Assembly: GCF_020080835.1 (NCBI RefSeq)
Contig: NC_058162.1
Location: forward strand, 18,693,203 to 18,757,202
DNA length: 64,000 nucleotides
Direction of reading: 5' to 3'
Source of the DNA: Cotesia glomerata
Lineage: Eukaryota > Arthropoda > Insecta > Hymenoptera > Braconidae
Both the position numbers and the translations under genes were made by a program. Below the pieces are notes generated by a model. The model was given only the letters and a program-made list of their open reading frames with translations. It did not search any database and was not told where the DNA came from. Each line of letters starts with the position of its first letter. Within the stretch, counting starts at the first letter, position 1. This document shows positions 10,400-21,320 of this stretch, piece by piece.

Positions 10400-11540
10400 T
10401 TTCATTGAATATTTTTAATTTTTTCCAAAATTCTCAAATAATTTTAATAATACATGAATAAATAACTGAAAATTACATTTCATGATAAATTTATAAATCA
10501 TACACAAAAGATTTTTTCATTTGGCATAATATTGCATGAAAAAGAATAATAATATCAATTCCATATTGTATTTGAAAAATAAAAAAAAAAATTTACTTTT
10601 TGTAAATTTTAAACCGGATAAAACACGGTAACCGATTGGCTCTACAACAGTAATTTTTTTTTTAAGTTTCTTGAAAATGTAGAGAATTTGAAAAATATGT
10701 AAAATTTATTTATTTTTATTTAATTAATAAAAAAATTCTAAAATATTAATTTCTCAATTAAAAAAAATTTTGTCAAAAAATTGAAAAGTACATAATTAAT
10801 TGAAGAGTTTTGGAGCAACTTTGAAGATTTTTTTTTTAATTCATACATTTTACCATTTTTATAATTTATACCGCAAATCTGCCATTAAATGTATTAATAA
10901 AAAAAATTAAAAATGTCGCGTTACAGATGCAATAAGGACGTATAAAAATTAAACGCCCATATGGCACCCAGGAACCATAAGGACGTATAATAAAAATTCA
11001 ATTTTATTTCTGTCCAATAAAATTTTTAGTTTGGAAAAAAATTTTTTTTTTGCATTTCTCGACGTTTCAGGTAAAAATAAATTAATTCCCAAAAAAAAAA
11101 TTTTTATTATACGCCCTTTTATGGTATCTGTAATGCGACATTTTTAATTTTTTTTATTTAATATATTTAAAGGCAGATTTACGGTATAAATTATAAAAAT
11201 GGTAAAATTTATGAATTTATAAAAAAAAATCTTCTAAGTTGCTCTAAAACTCTTCAATTAATTATGTACTTTTCAATTTCTCACAAAATTTTTTTTAATT
11301 GAGAAATTGATATTTTAGAATTTTTTATTTAAAAAATCAATTTACAAAAAGAAATTTTTTTTTTTATTTTTTAAATACAATATGGAATTGATATTATTAT
11401 TCTTCTTCATGCAATATTATGACAAATGAAAAAATCTTTTGTGTATGCTTTATTAATTTATCATGGAATGTAATTTTTAGTTCTTTATTCATGTATTATT
11501 AAAATTATTTGAGAATTTTGGAATTATATATAGACCTATA
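10400..11540. repeat. Long foldback palindrome (arms about 450-500 bp)
   Basis: The left arm (about 10400-10915) and right arm (about 11145-11540) are inverted copies. Matching landmarks include 'caatattatgacaaatg'/'catttggcataatattg', 'attaattgaagagtttt'/'aaaactcttcaattaat' and 'atgtcgcgttacag'/'ctgtaatgcgaca'. The central part holds two copies of 'taaggacgtata'. There is no ORF. The structure is that of a foldback-type element or a large MITE. Confidence 0.75.
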
Positions 11541-11699
11541 TATTATCAGATCTGATTATATATAACTTATATATGATAATAAATGGAGTTTAATGGATAA
11601 TCCTGTTTGGGATTATGGTAATAATGCTTGACCCGCATGCTTCGCCTATGCTTCACCCGGCGAACAGCCAGGTATGATCATATCTAATTAAAAAACTAC

Positions 11700-11990
11700 A
11701 CGAAATTATATTTTTGAGCTCGAAGAGCTCAAAAACGTAATAAGTGCAATTTTGAGCGCTTTATTACCAAAGTAGCGGGAAGTTGCAGGGATGGCCTTCA
11801 GGGTCAACCGTTTTCCTAATTTTTTTTACTACATCTTTTATAACTTTTAGGGCTTTATTTCAAGTATCGTTTCTTAAGAAAAGTGTTATCAAAAAATCTT
11901 TTACTTTGAAATTGAATTTTTCATCAATTTGGCGCGCAAACTTTTTTTTGTTAGGCAAATTTAAAAAATTCCGGTAATTAATTTACTACT
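11700..11990 (-). mobile_element. X-family repeat, internal fragment
   Basis: It shares with other X copies the palindrome 'gagctcgaagagctc', 'gtgcaattttgagcgct', 'agcgggaagttgcaggg' and 'ggtcaaccgttttcctaat'. It is truncated; no terminal TIR or CA tract is present. Confidence 0.65.
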
Positions 11991-12814
11991 ACAATGGATG
12001 AAGCGTTCATGCTAGTTGAATTTTTTGGATTTAGATGATCTCATAACAATAAATAATATATTTATTTGTCACATTTATAGTAATTTCTTTACATCGTGAT
12101 TTTTTAGAATAATACAAAATTTCCAATCTGTTGCAATTATACGGATCGGTTGTTGTAAATATAACGACAAAAATAGCGATAACTAATGATTTCATAACCG
12201 ATCATTAATTATATTAGACTTAATTCCGATTTATTTCCGATTGATTCAAACGTATTCTTTGCCATTCTTATAACGAAGAATGGTAAATAAATCATGACAT
12301 ATGCTTAGATAAAATTCAAAATACAATTATAATAATTAAATAATATTTTATCAACTTATAAACTTCCTGAATAATAATTAAAACGAAAATTTTATTGCTG
12401 AATATATATGCATTATAGAAACTCTAGTTCTACTTTGATTCTATTGTGGACCCACTACTGCATCCAATGTGATTTACTTGAAATCAATAGTCAAACCACT
12501 TTAAAACAATTTTGGATCCGCTGCGAAATTTTTCTTATTACACTCTGAAAACACTTTGATTCCATTTAGAATCCATTTCGGAACCATTTAATTTCTATCT
12601 TGGAAAAACATTGCAAACATTCTGGGTTTACTTTGAAACCTCTCTGAAAGCAGCGCACAAACCCATTCTGGAAACATACTGGAACCAATATATTTTCAAA
12701 CTGTTTCCACTCTGACGCTGGTTCCAGAGTGATTCCAGAGTGACCATAGGGTCGCGAGGGGTACAGTCGGCATAAATATATTACGGCTAGCAATGTAGAA
12801 GCACATTTTACAGC

Positions 12815-13202
12815 TAGCATTAAGTTTGCGACTGACATAAATAAATGCATTTAAAATGGTCAGCATTGAATTTGCGACTTTGAAATATGTACCATATTCG
12901 GCAAGAATATACTTCGATCCAATGTGTGTGTACACTGGATATAGTCAGCATTAAGTTTGCGACTTGTACATAGATAAATGCATTGAATACCGTCTGCATT
13001 AAGTTTGCGACTTGAAGATTGTAAAAGCATTGTACCGTCAGCAATGATACTATATATTGCGACTGGGAATGAACGTGCGCATTTTAGTCAGCATTAAGTT
13101 TGCGACTGATATAGATACATGCATTTTAAATAGTCAGCATTAAGATTGCGACTAATATGTGAATAAATGAATTGAATACAGTCTGCATTAAGTTTGCGAC
13201 TT
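12815..13202. repeat. Minisatellite, about 47-bp period, 8 units
   Basis: The core 'cagcattaagtttgcgact' recurs with small changes at 12815, 12861, 12946, 12994, 13039 (weak), 13089, 13135 and 13183. Spacing is mostly 45-50 bp, with one gap of 85. Spacers contain 'ataaatgcatt' and similar words. The overlapping short open frames on the minus strand are by-products of the periodicity. Confidence 0.85.
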
Positions 13203-13850
13203 GAAAATTGTAAACGTATTATACTATTATACTATTGTAAACGTAGTATACTATCAACAATAATATATTGCAATCGACTATGTCCGGTTGCGTTATTACG
13301 TCAGAATTACACTGTTAAAAATATTTGTAAAATTACAATCATTTTACAAAACAAATGTTGGGTAAAATTACAAATCGATGTTTACTACTGCGAAGTTATG
13401 AAACAATTTTGGTAATTTTTCAAAAGACGTCAGGAAACTTAGTAAGATGTATTGTAATTTTACGATTTTCATGTAAAAATCCTAATTGTATTGTAATTTT
13501 ACGAAACTGTTTGTCGAATTTCAATACAAATCTTTGATATTTACAAACATTGTTTGTAATTTGGTTTACTAGAAATTTTTGTAAAATCACAAAACAAAGT
13601 TGTAATAGAAATTACAATGGAGTCTTTAAAAATTTAGTAACTTTCTTTGTAATATTCAAATTTTAATTGTGAAATTAAATCGTGAATTTTAATTTCACCC
13701 ACAATTATTATTGTTTATAATGTGTGTGGTAATTTTACAAAACTTTTTGCTAAATTACTATGAAAACGCCTTATATTTGCAAACATTGTTTGTATTTTCA
13801 TTTACCATATTATTTTTGTTATAGCAATTTTGTATAATATAAGAAGGGCC

Positions 13851-14665
13851 GTTTTTTTCTCAATTTTATGCATAATTAAATAGTTCTCCATAATTCAAAA
13901 AATACAAAATATAAAAAATGAAAAAATAAAAGTTTCCATTGATTATTTATGGTCAACTTTAATGTTCATAAACAATATATTCACTAGACAATCAATTATT
14001 TGAGATACTTATTTTTTTCTTAGGTGAGAATAATCACGTTCGAAATCTTCAGTGTTTAATTTTCACTCTTAATTTAAATCATAATTATTGAATATATTTC
14101 TCTATCACTATACAGTATAACTTTTGAGATATGTTTTATATAAAACTAATGGGAAAAATTAGTTTCAAATACTCCAAGTTGGGATTTTGTTATAAGTCAT
14201 TTTCTTATGTTTTTGAAAATATTTTTTAATTTTATTTATTAAATTTTTTTTTAATTATAAAGCCGAAGTTCAATACGATTATAAATTTGAACTAAAATAT
14301 CGTCTACTTGTTGATGTAGACTGATGTATCAAAAAACAACAATGTCCTTCATATTCGTTTTTACTAGTCTTCAGTCTATAGTTGTTTATTTGTAATAACT
14401 TATTACTAATAAGAAATTCGAAGCATCGTTTATCTTTTATAAATTTTAATATTACTTTCGAATGATCATTTCGGAATCGATATATTTGAACGAGTATATG
14501 TTAGACTCTAATTTTTATAATATTTAATGATTATAAATAATGTAAAAGTTAGTTATTTTCCATCAATAAACAGCATCAAATAACGCAAATGATGTAAAAA
14601 TAAGTCGTTATGCTCCATTACCCTGTAGGATTAGCTTATAAGAATGATGAGATATTGAACCACCG
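13851..14665. other. AT-rich sequence, nothing recognised
   Basis: No ORF, clear repeat or RNA gene seen. Many stops in all frames. Confidence 0.55.
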
Positions 14666-14669
14666 ATCG

Positions 14670-14740
14670 GTCGTACGGCGTAGGGGGTTAGGTATCGGTC
14701 TGGAAAGTGCGTGACTCGCGTTCGATTCTTAGTTAGGGCA
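14670..14740 (+). repeat. tRNA-like sequence (tRNA-derived repeat or pseudogene)
   Basis: It contains a passable internal B box (GCGTTCGATTC at about 14718-14728) and an A-box-like stretch (GGCGTAGGGGGTTAGG) 40 bp upstream, the spacing expected in a tRNA. I cannot fold a clean acceptor stem, so I do not call a functional tRNA. A tRNA-derived SINE head is an alternative. Confidence 0.4.
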
Positions 14741-14891
14741 AATGCGTTTTTCACTTTATATTTAATGAATAGAAAATTAAGGTCTGTATGAAGTGCTAAA
14801 TTTCGGAAAATATAATTAGCACTTTATAAAAATAAAATCACATCAAATATCAAATCAAATTATTCTTTTTTACTATTTCAACTATCAACTA

Positions 14892-14893
<2 letters not shown>

Positions 14894-14966
<73 letters not shown>
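14894..14966. repeat. (TA)n microsatellite, left flank of the transposon
   Basis: Uninterrupted TA dinucleotides ending exactly at the left transposon terminus. A matching TA tract begins at the right terminus, so the element seems to have inserted into a TA repeat, which hides the target duplication. Confidence 0.95.
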
Positions 14967-14970
<4 letters not shown>

Positions 14971-15692
14971 CTGGGCCAAAAAAGCTGACTATTTTTTTTT
15001 TCTATCGATACTGTGAAAATATCATTCATGATGATAAAAAATTATTGTGCAAGTTTGAGTCCTTAATAATAATATTATAGGGTGTATCGTTACGACTATT
15101 GATTTTTCAAACAGTAATCGCATTTTTTACTCAAAATTCGTTAATTATCAATCTGAAAAATTTTAGCGATATGTATTCTTATAGGAAATTAAATTTCCTA
15201 AAAAGTTATCTTTGTAAATTACTGTAAAACAAGCCGTTTCCTTGTAATCATGCCTTAAACAAAGATTTATTTTTTCAATTTTGCGTTTCAATTTTTGGAT
15301 TTTGTAGCTACCAGAAATATCAATATTTTTACAATTTAAAAATACTTATTTTCAAAGAAAATTTAATGCTCTCACAAAAAGGTCTCTTAACATTTTTGAT
15401 TAAATTCACTCCTTTCAAAGTTATTCGACGTTGAAGTTAAATTCAAAAATAATTTATCGTTTTTTCTGCGTTACACATGATTTTTTCTCCTTTGATTGAA
15501 AAATTTATGACTTTAATATTGAGAATAATTTTTTTGTTGGAAGACTAAATTTTTTATATAAAATCATAATTTACCAATGTATTATTTTGCTTTTTAACGA
15601 TTAATTATCGACATAAATTCATTTTTACTGTATTTAACCAACTCCAATAGTAAAATAAATTCGGTCCCTTTATTATAAATTATTTATTTGTA
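14967..15692. repeat. Left terminal inverted repeat
   Basis: About 726 bp, matching the right TIR with few differences. The inner limit is near 'tataaattatttatttg'. It includes 'ggtagctac'-type words and 'cggtccctttatta', all found inverted at 20504-21232. It is unusually long for a TIR. Confidence 0.88.
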
Positions 15693-15841
15693 TAGGGATA
15701 TATTTTTTCTATAAACTTACACTTTTAAACTTCCGTTTTTAGCCCCTCTTGTTGTTTTGTCCTTTTAATGTCAACGAGAATTTAATTTTACTCTCCTCCA
15801 CGATTACATATTTGTAAGTGTTTATTAGCGAAGTTTCGACC

Positions 15842-16220
15842 ACCTGAAAATGACCTTGAAAGTTTCACGTTACAGCGCTGCGAGTTATCGTGAGCTTTTC
15901 CGTAATCTGTTACCGAAGCTGAAAACATAGCCTTCCTTTCTCTCACCACCTTGCTTCTATTATTGCGCTTTTCAAAAAGGGAATACTATCCGTGTATAAT
16001 AACTTTGATTTCCTTTTGATCGGAAAATGACCTTGATTGTTATACGCTACAGCGCTGCCTTTCTTTCACGCCAAAGCGCTGCGAGGTATTGTGAGCTTTT
16101 CCGTAATCTATTACTGAAGCTGAAAATATAGCCTTTCTTCACTCCCACCCCCTGCTTTTATCATTGCATTGTTCAAAAAATGAATACTCTTTGTGCATAA
16201 TTACTTTTGATTCTATTCTT
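15842..16220 (+). promoter_or_regulatory. Tandem duplication (about 190 bp x2) upstream of the transposase
   Basis: Copy 1 (15842-16022) and copy 2 (about 16025-16220) share 'gaaaatgaccttga', 'gttacagcgctgc', 'gtgagcttttccgtaatct' and 'ttttgattctattcttc'-like ends. They lie 250 bp upstream of the first transposase codons and just inside the left TIR. Duplicated upstream blocks in transposons often carry promoter or transposase-binding elements; that role is inference. Confidence 0.5.
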
Positions 16221-16474
16221 CATTGTGCAAAAGTAACTTAAACGTTGTCAACGCAAATTTGAGTTTTCATTAAGTATTTATTTATTGTTTGGTATATAAT
16301 TTTCTTCTTTATTTCTTTAGATTGTTTAATTGTAATTGATAGTTTTGAATTTATTTATGGTATCTAATTGTTTCAGTATTACAAATTAAGCGTTTAGTTA
16401 ATTCTGTGTTTGTGAATTGTTTCATTACGTTACTTTGTAACGTTTAAGTTCGATTTGATAAAAAACTCGCCACT

Positions 16475-16944
16475 ATGTCATTGGAGAAAACTTATTTAAT
16501 CGGTGTTCCTATTGAGAAAATTAATAACCGTAAGCTTCCGACTGTCAAAGAAGTTTTATCATTATTTTTTTATCAACATAAAGTTCTCAAATTAAAATTT
16601 ATGATAGTGCTTCCAAAACTGCTAGTGTCGTTTCAAGACTGCTGGAATAATTTGCAGATTTCAACTTCTGGTTTTTGCAACATTGTAAAGAAAATAATTA
16701 GTATTTTCAAAAGTGGAAATATTTACTGTGCAATCGCAAAAAAAATCACGTGCTCAAAAACAAGAGAAAATAGCTTTGAAAAAAACTCGAACAATTATTT
16801 GACATCGCTGGGAAGAATAGTTTAAAAGGTTCTCGATAGAAATAATAATATTGATTTTCAACTTCCAATGTCTTCAAATCTGCAAGAAAATAATAATAAT
16901 ATCTCAGACGAAAACACGAAGAAATAATGGAAATAGAGGCGATA
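16475..16944 (+). pseudogene. Long-TIR transposase, exon 1 (N-terminal part)
   Basis: ATG 16475 opens a short frame (MSLEKTYLIGVPIEK and on). The conserved part then continues across frameshifts: KIYDSASKTASVVSRLLE, then FKKWKYLL-like residues, then a segment ending LFDIAGKNSLK at about 16800. The exon ends at a good donor (gatag/gtacgt, 16944/16945). The N-terminus of this family is a helical region before the conserved core; here it is broken by at least two 1-nt indels, so no complete protein can be made. Confidence 0.6.
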
Positions 16945-17392
16945 GGTACGTATTCATTATCAATAGTTTAATAAAAGTCAAAAATAACTTATTTTGTACT
17001 GTGCTAATAATAAGTTACTATGTTCTAATGAATAAATACTTATCTAAATTATTATATTCAATAAATTTTAAGTTTTACACAAAGTAAGAAAAAAATTCTT
17101 CAATAAAGAATCAATTTTCTCAACTGATGAAAATATATCTAAGAAAACTAAAATAATTTGATTCAAATCGAATTGTTTTAGGGCCAATGAAATTATTTCA
17201 CGCTCGAAAATCTCAGATTTTCCTAAAATTTATATATGGCTGATGATATAATCTTTTTTCTGTACAATTAACTTAAATTATGTTAAGATTGACAATTTTT
17301 ATAACTTATTTTTTGCATATTTTCTACACAAAAATAATATTTTTAGTAGTTAATGCCTTGCAAACTTACACAATTGTGTAATTTTATCATAC

Positions 17393-18062
17393 TCTTACAA
17401 AAATTAAGGAAGTAAGAAAGAAATCCAAGTATTCGGAGGATTTCCAACAGGCTGTAACTTGTGAAAAAATTATCGTACAGTAAATAAAAAAGGAAATTGC
17501 AGCAAATTTTTGATTAGGCAATTGATTTTTAAAAACTACGAAAAGCCCTTTTGTTGCTTTTTAAATTCATGTAATGATTAAAAAAATTTTTTTCAAAAAT
17601 CAATGGCTAATTCTTGTAGAAAATTCATCCAAGTTTTCAAAACCCATCTTGAATTTTCTTTACAGATCATTGGTTGCTGAGGTATTGATAATCAAAAGAC
17701 AGAATGGTCTTTTTCATTAAAACGCCGATATCTCAGCGAGAAATGCTCAAATCGAGGTTTTCAAACTAACAAATCGAAGCTCAATGAGCAAGATATCCAG
17801 TCCATATAGAGATTAAATCAAAAATTTTTTCCAAATCCATAAGCTAAGAATAAAACCAAAAAATTTCAAAAATTTTTTATCTCGATAGATTTCTTAAGAT
17901 TAGAATAAAAAATTTTTGGAACTCAGATCCAAAAATAAAATACTGAGAGCTGCAATTTGCTTTTTTATTTGTTGTACGATAGTTTTTATAAGTTACAGAC
18001 TGTTGAAAATACCCCAAATATTTTGATTTTTTCTTGCTCCCTTATTTTTTGTAAGAAGTGTA
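17393..18062. mobile_element. MITE (670 bp) nested in transposase intron 1
   Basis: TIRs of about 110 bp: left end 'cttacaaaaattaagg', right end 'cccttattttttgtaag'. Inner matches include 'ggctgtaacttgtg'/'ataagttacagactg' and 'ggaaattgcag'/'ctgcaatttgc'. There is no ORF. It lies wholly between the exon 1 donor and the exon 2 acceptor, so it could have been tolerated by splicing. A related end occurs at 30350-30590. Confidence 0.78.
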
Positions 18063-18102
18063 TTTTCTATTTAACAATGTCAAAATAATTTATATTTTTC
18101 AG

Positions 18103-18701
18103 AAGACACCTCTCGTGATTATAACAGTAATGATGATTGTGATGCTACAACATCTAGTCAGGAGTTGCAATCAAAAGTCAGATTCATTTATGAGTCAAAA
18201 TTCAAATGTGTCTAACTTTGAAACAGATTTTTAACAGCAAAACGGACACCAAAAATTAATATTATGACGCCAGAATTAGCTGCTGCACTGGATCGTGGTA
18301 ATGTAAGTAGCCGAAGCGCCACATATGTTTTGGCAGCTACTTTTAAAAAGTGTGGGATTCGATACTCGGAATGTAAATTTGAGTTATAAAACTATTCAAC
18401 GACAGCGTATAATTCATCGGAAAGAAATTGCTAAAGGCTTAAAAGAAGACTTAAAAATTCAATGACAATTATGTGGTCCATTGGGATGGTAAACTGCTAA
18501 GTGATATTGTTGGGACAGAAACAGTAGATAGGCTTCCGGTGCTTTTAACATCGTCTGGCAGTGAACAGCTATTGGGTATTCCAAAAATTAATTCAGGATC
18601 TGGGATTGAGCAAGCTTTAGCTGTATACTCAACTATGGAGCAATGGGGTGTCAGTAATTACATAAAAGCGATATGCTTTTATACTGGAGCAACCAATACG
18701 G
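18103..18701 (+). pseudogene. Long-TIR transposase, exon 2 (core part)
   Basis: The acceptor 'tttttcag' ends at 18102 and the donor is g/gtattt at 18701/18702. Readable conserved pieces are TPELAAALDRGNVSSRSATY (18265 on), then after a frameshift NVNLSYKTIQRQRIIHRKEI, then after another shift HWDGKLLSDIVG, DRLPVLL, LLGIPKI, QALAVYSTMEQWGV and CFYTGATNTG. In intact relatives the last motif is CFDTTA-NTG; here Tyr replaces the Asp that would be expected in the catalytic core, so the copy looks defective even without the frameshifts. Family membership rests on my recognition of the motif order. Confidence 0.65.
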
Positions 18702-19021
18702 GTATTTTTTAATTATTAGTCTTATTTACTTGAAAAAGCTCAGATTTGAAAAAGTAGAGAAAAATTATACTTAAGATCTTTTCACAATTATTTTTCAATA
18801 TTCCAATTAAAAACCTCTAAAAACCGACAAGTTGATTTTTTGCCAAAAATAAAGTTTTCTGTGGTCAGATGATAATATTTAAAAATAAACTTTATTACAA
18901 AAAATTAACTCCACTGATTGTTATATTTTCAGAATTTATGGAAGTAATATAGTTCAAAATAAAAAATCACTTGATTTGCCATTCATGTTTCTAATCAAAT
19001 CTTTATCTTTCTAATCTATAG

Positions 19022-19302
19022 GAATTCATCATGGCGCTGGCGTAGAGCTTGAGAAAATTCTGAAACGAAAGCTTATATGGTTACCCTGTCGTCATCATGT
19101 AATTGAACTTGTCATAAAAGGCGTTTTTGAAGCTTACTGGCCAGTACAATCAGGTCCGAACGTTCCATTTTAATCGATTTAAAATCGGTTGGAATAAAAT
19201 CAACACATCCAAATATAACGCTGGCATCAACGATAAGATAGTGGCTAATATACTATTAAACAAAAAGATGAACTATTAAGTTTTATCGATAATTATTCGC
19301 AG
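19022..19302 (+). pseudogene. Long-TIR transposase, exon 3 (CRHH motif)
   Basis: The codon split across the intron rebuilds NTG followed by IHHGAGVELEKIL, then LPCRHHVIELVIKGVF, matching the family pattern in which a CRHH motif follows NTG by about 25 residues. After PNVPF a 1-nt frameshift (about 19172) leads to NRFKIGWNKINTSKYNAGI. A second shift (about 19270) leads to DELLSFIDNYSQ, which ends exactly at the donor (cag/gtatat). Intron phases agree with the protein, which supports real splicing in the ancestor. Confidence 0.65.
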
Positions 19303-19510
19303 GTATATTTTGAGTTGTTATTTGAGTTGTAAAAGTACACAGAAAAACTTTTTGGTCAAAAGAAAATTTTCATTTTAGGCAAGATAGTGTTCTTTTAATA
19401 ATTTTCTTAATTCAAGTTGACCACGTTTTGTGTACACAATTTAAAATCTCCAGTTCTCATGTAAAGATATTACCTTTCAATAATAACAGAAATGATCATA
19501 TTTTTTGCAG

Positions 19511-20403
19511 AAATTTCTTCCAAGAAATGACTATCGAGAATTTTGGAGTTATCATCTATTTTCTTGGGAGCTACGCCAAGGATAATTACACTTTTAAATG
19601 TCCGGGAGCAATGAGTCATGCTCGTTGGATGTCGAAGGCGATTTATTGTTTGAAAATATTTATTTTTCGAACAGAGTTTAAGATTACACCTAAAGAGTTA
19701 AATAATCTTCGTCATATTTGTATTTTCATAGTTACAACTTATATAAAAGCTTGGTTTACTTCATCCTCGGCAATTTTGGCTCCAAATAATGATTTGACTT
19801 TGATGCAACAATTGATATTATATAACAAAATAAACTCGACTGTATGCTGCTCTCAAGAAAATGGTGAGACATTTATGGTATTTGAGTGATCAATTAGCCA
19901 TAATGTCTCTATTTGATGATTCTATTGACCTGACTGTGAAGAAAAAAATGATTGAAAATCTAATAAATAATAAATCATCAAATACTAAAACCAGAAAATA
20001 TGAAGTAGCAAGCGATTCAGATGAATTGCTAGAAAAAGATATCAGTGACTTCATTTCTGTAGAATCGCTCACCATATTCAAAGAATTTGATTTGCCGTAT
20101 GATTTTATCGATGAAGACATAAGCAATTGGTCCAATAATGATAGTTTTCAAGAGTGTAAGGAATTTTTTGGAAAATTAGCTGTCGTCAATGATGTTGCAG
20201 AACGTGGTGTATCATTAATTGAAGATTACAATAAGTGTCTCACTAAAAACGAAGAACAACTTCAGTATTTGTTGTTAGCCGTTAGTGAACACCGGAAAAA
20301 ATACCCAAATTGTAATAAAAGTAATTTGATTGAATATTTAATTTTTCAACTGATCATTTGCCATGATTTGATAACAATTAAAGAATTTTTTTGTAAAATA
20401 TAA
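19511..20403 (+). pseudogene. Long-TIR transposase, exon 4 (C-terminal part)
   Basis: The acceptor 'ttttttgcag' ends at 19510. The segment RNDYREFWSYHLF shifts frame near 19560 into CPGAMSHARWMSKAIYCLKI, then TTYIKAWFTSS and APNNDLTLMQQLILY. Another shift near 19865 leads to RHLWYLSDQLAIMSLFDD. The last 180-codon open frame ends with NDVAERGVSLIEDYN and a Glu-rich helical stretch, then TAA at 20401-20403. These motifs (PGA-ARWM, HLWYLS, NDVAERGV) follow the family order. The C-terminus is complete, about 100 bp before the right TIR. Confidence 0.68.
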
Positions 20404-20503
20404 ATTATAAGTAAAAGTAAAATGTCTGTTTATCTCTTTTACTGATTTAATTTGTTTTGACTTTTTATACAATATTTTCTGTAAGTAAAAGTATGTCACT
20501 AGG

Positions 20504-21232
20504 CAAATAAATAATTTATAATAAAGGGACCGAATTTATTTTACTATTGGAGTTAGTTAAATACAGTAAAAATGAATTTATGTCGATAATTAATCGTTAA
20601 AAAGCAAAATAATACATTGGTAAATTATGATTTTATAAAAAAAATTTAGTCTTCCAACAAAAAAAAAATTATTCTCAATATTAAAGTCATAAATTTTTCA
20701 ATCAAAAGGAAAAAATCATGTGTAACGCGAAAAAAACGATAAATTATTTTTGAATTTAACTTCAACGTCGAATAACTTTGAAAGGAGTGAATTTAATCAA
20801 AAATGTTAAGAGACCTTTTTTGTAGAGCATTAAATTTCCTTTGAAAATAAGTATTTTAAATTGTAAAAATATTGATATTTCTGGTAGCTACAAAAATCCA
20901 AAATTGAAACGCAAAATTGAAAAAATAAATCTTTGTTTAAGGCATGATTACAAAGGAAACGGCTTGTTTACAGTAATTTACAAAGATAACTTTTTTTTAG
21001 GAAATTTAATTTCCTATAAGAATACATATCGCTAAAATTTTTCAGATTGATAATTAACGAATTTTGAGTAAAAAATGCGATTACTGTTGAAAAATCAATA
21101 GTCGTAACGATACACCCCTTAATATTATTATTAAGGACTCAAACTTGCACAATAATTTTTTTTTATCATCATGAATGATATTTTCACAGTATCGATAGAA
21201 AAAAAAATAGTCAGTTTTTTTGGCCCAGTCTA
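20504..21232. repeat. Right terminal inverted repeat
   Basis: Reverse complement of 14967-15692 with scattered substitutions and 1-nt indels. The small open frame 20841-21035 lies wholly within it and is not a gene. Confidence 0.88.
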
Positions 21233-21242
21233 ATATATATAT

Positions 21243-21319
<77 letters not shown>

Positions 21320-21320
21320 G
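21233..21320. repeat. (TA)n microsatellite, right flank of the transposon
   Basis: TA tract with a few interruptions. It explains the IYIYIY frame on the minus strand at 21230-21424. Confidence 0.9.

Larger units (their letters stand above)
9519..12765. repeat. Degenerate outer element with related, inverted ends
   Basis: The stretch 9519-9870 and the stretch 12400-12765 share a texture of repeated words in opposite orientation (left 'ttctggaaacactc' and 'gttttcagagtag'; right 'cactctgaaaacac' and 'ttccagagtgattcc'). The outer tips, 'cgtcccttgcgg' on the left and 'gtcgcgaggggt' on the right, are roughly inverted. I infer an old non-coding element split by the foldback at 10400-11540 and an X fragment. 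The evidence is weak because the repeats are eroded. Confidence 0.35.
14967..21232 (+). mobile_element. 6.3-kb cut-and-paste transposon with about 725-bp TIRs
   Basis: The ends are inverted copies: left 'ttagactgggccaaaaaag', right 'tttttttggcccagtctaa'. The homology continues inward for about 725 bp on each side. Inside is a spliced transposase gene in plus orientation (exons at about 16475-16944, 18103-18701, 19022-19302 and 19511-20403) with several frameshifts. The protein belongs to a family common in aphid, Hydra and wasp genomes (signature HWDGKLL, DRLPV, NTG, CRHH), but I cannot assign a named superfamily. A 195-bp tandem duplication lies just upstream of the coding region, and a MITE sits in intron 1. 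Confidence 0.85.

Noticed and set aside
12566..13044. Three overlapping minus-strand frames with repeated VANLML words
   Set aside because: They are produced by the 47-bp minisatellite and have no independent support.
12815..13202. Repeat-spacer array resembling a CRISPR
   Set aside because: The genome is eukaryotic, the repeats diverge from each other, spacers are similar to one another, and there are no cas genes. A minisatellite explains it.
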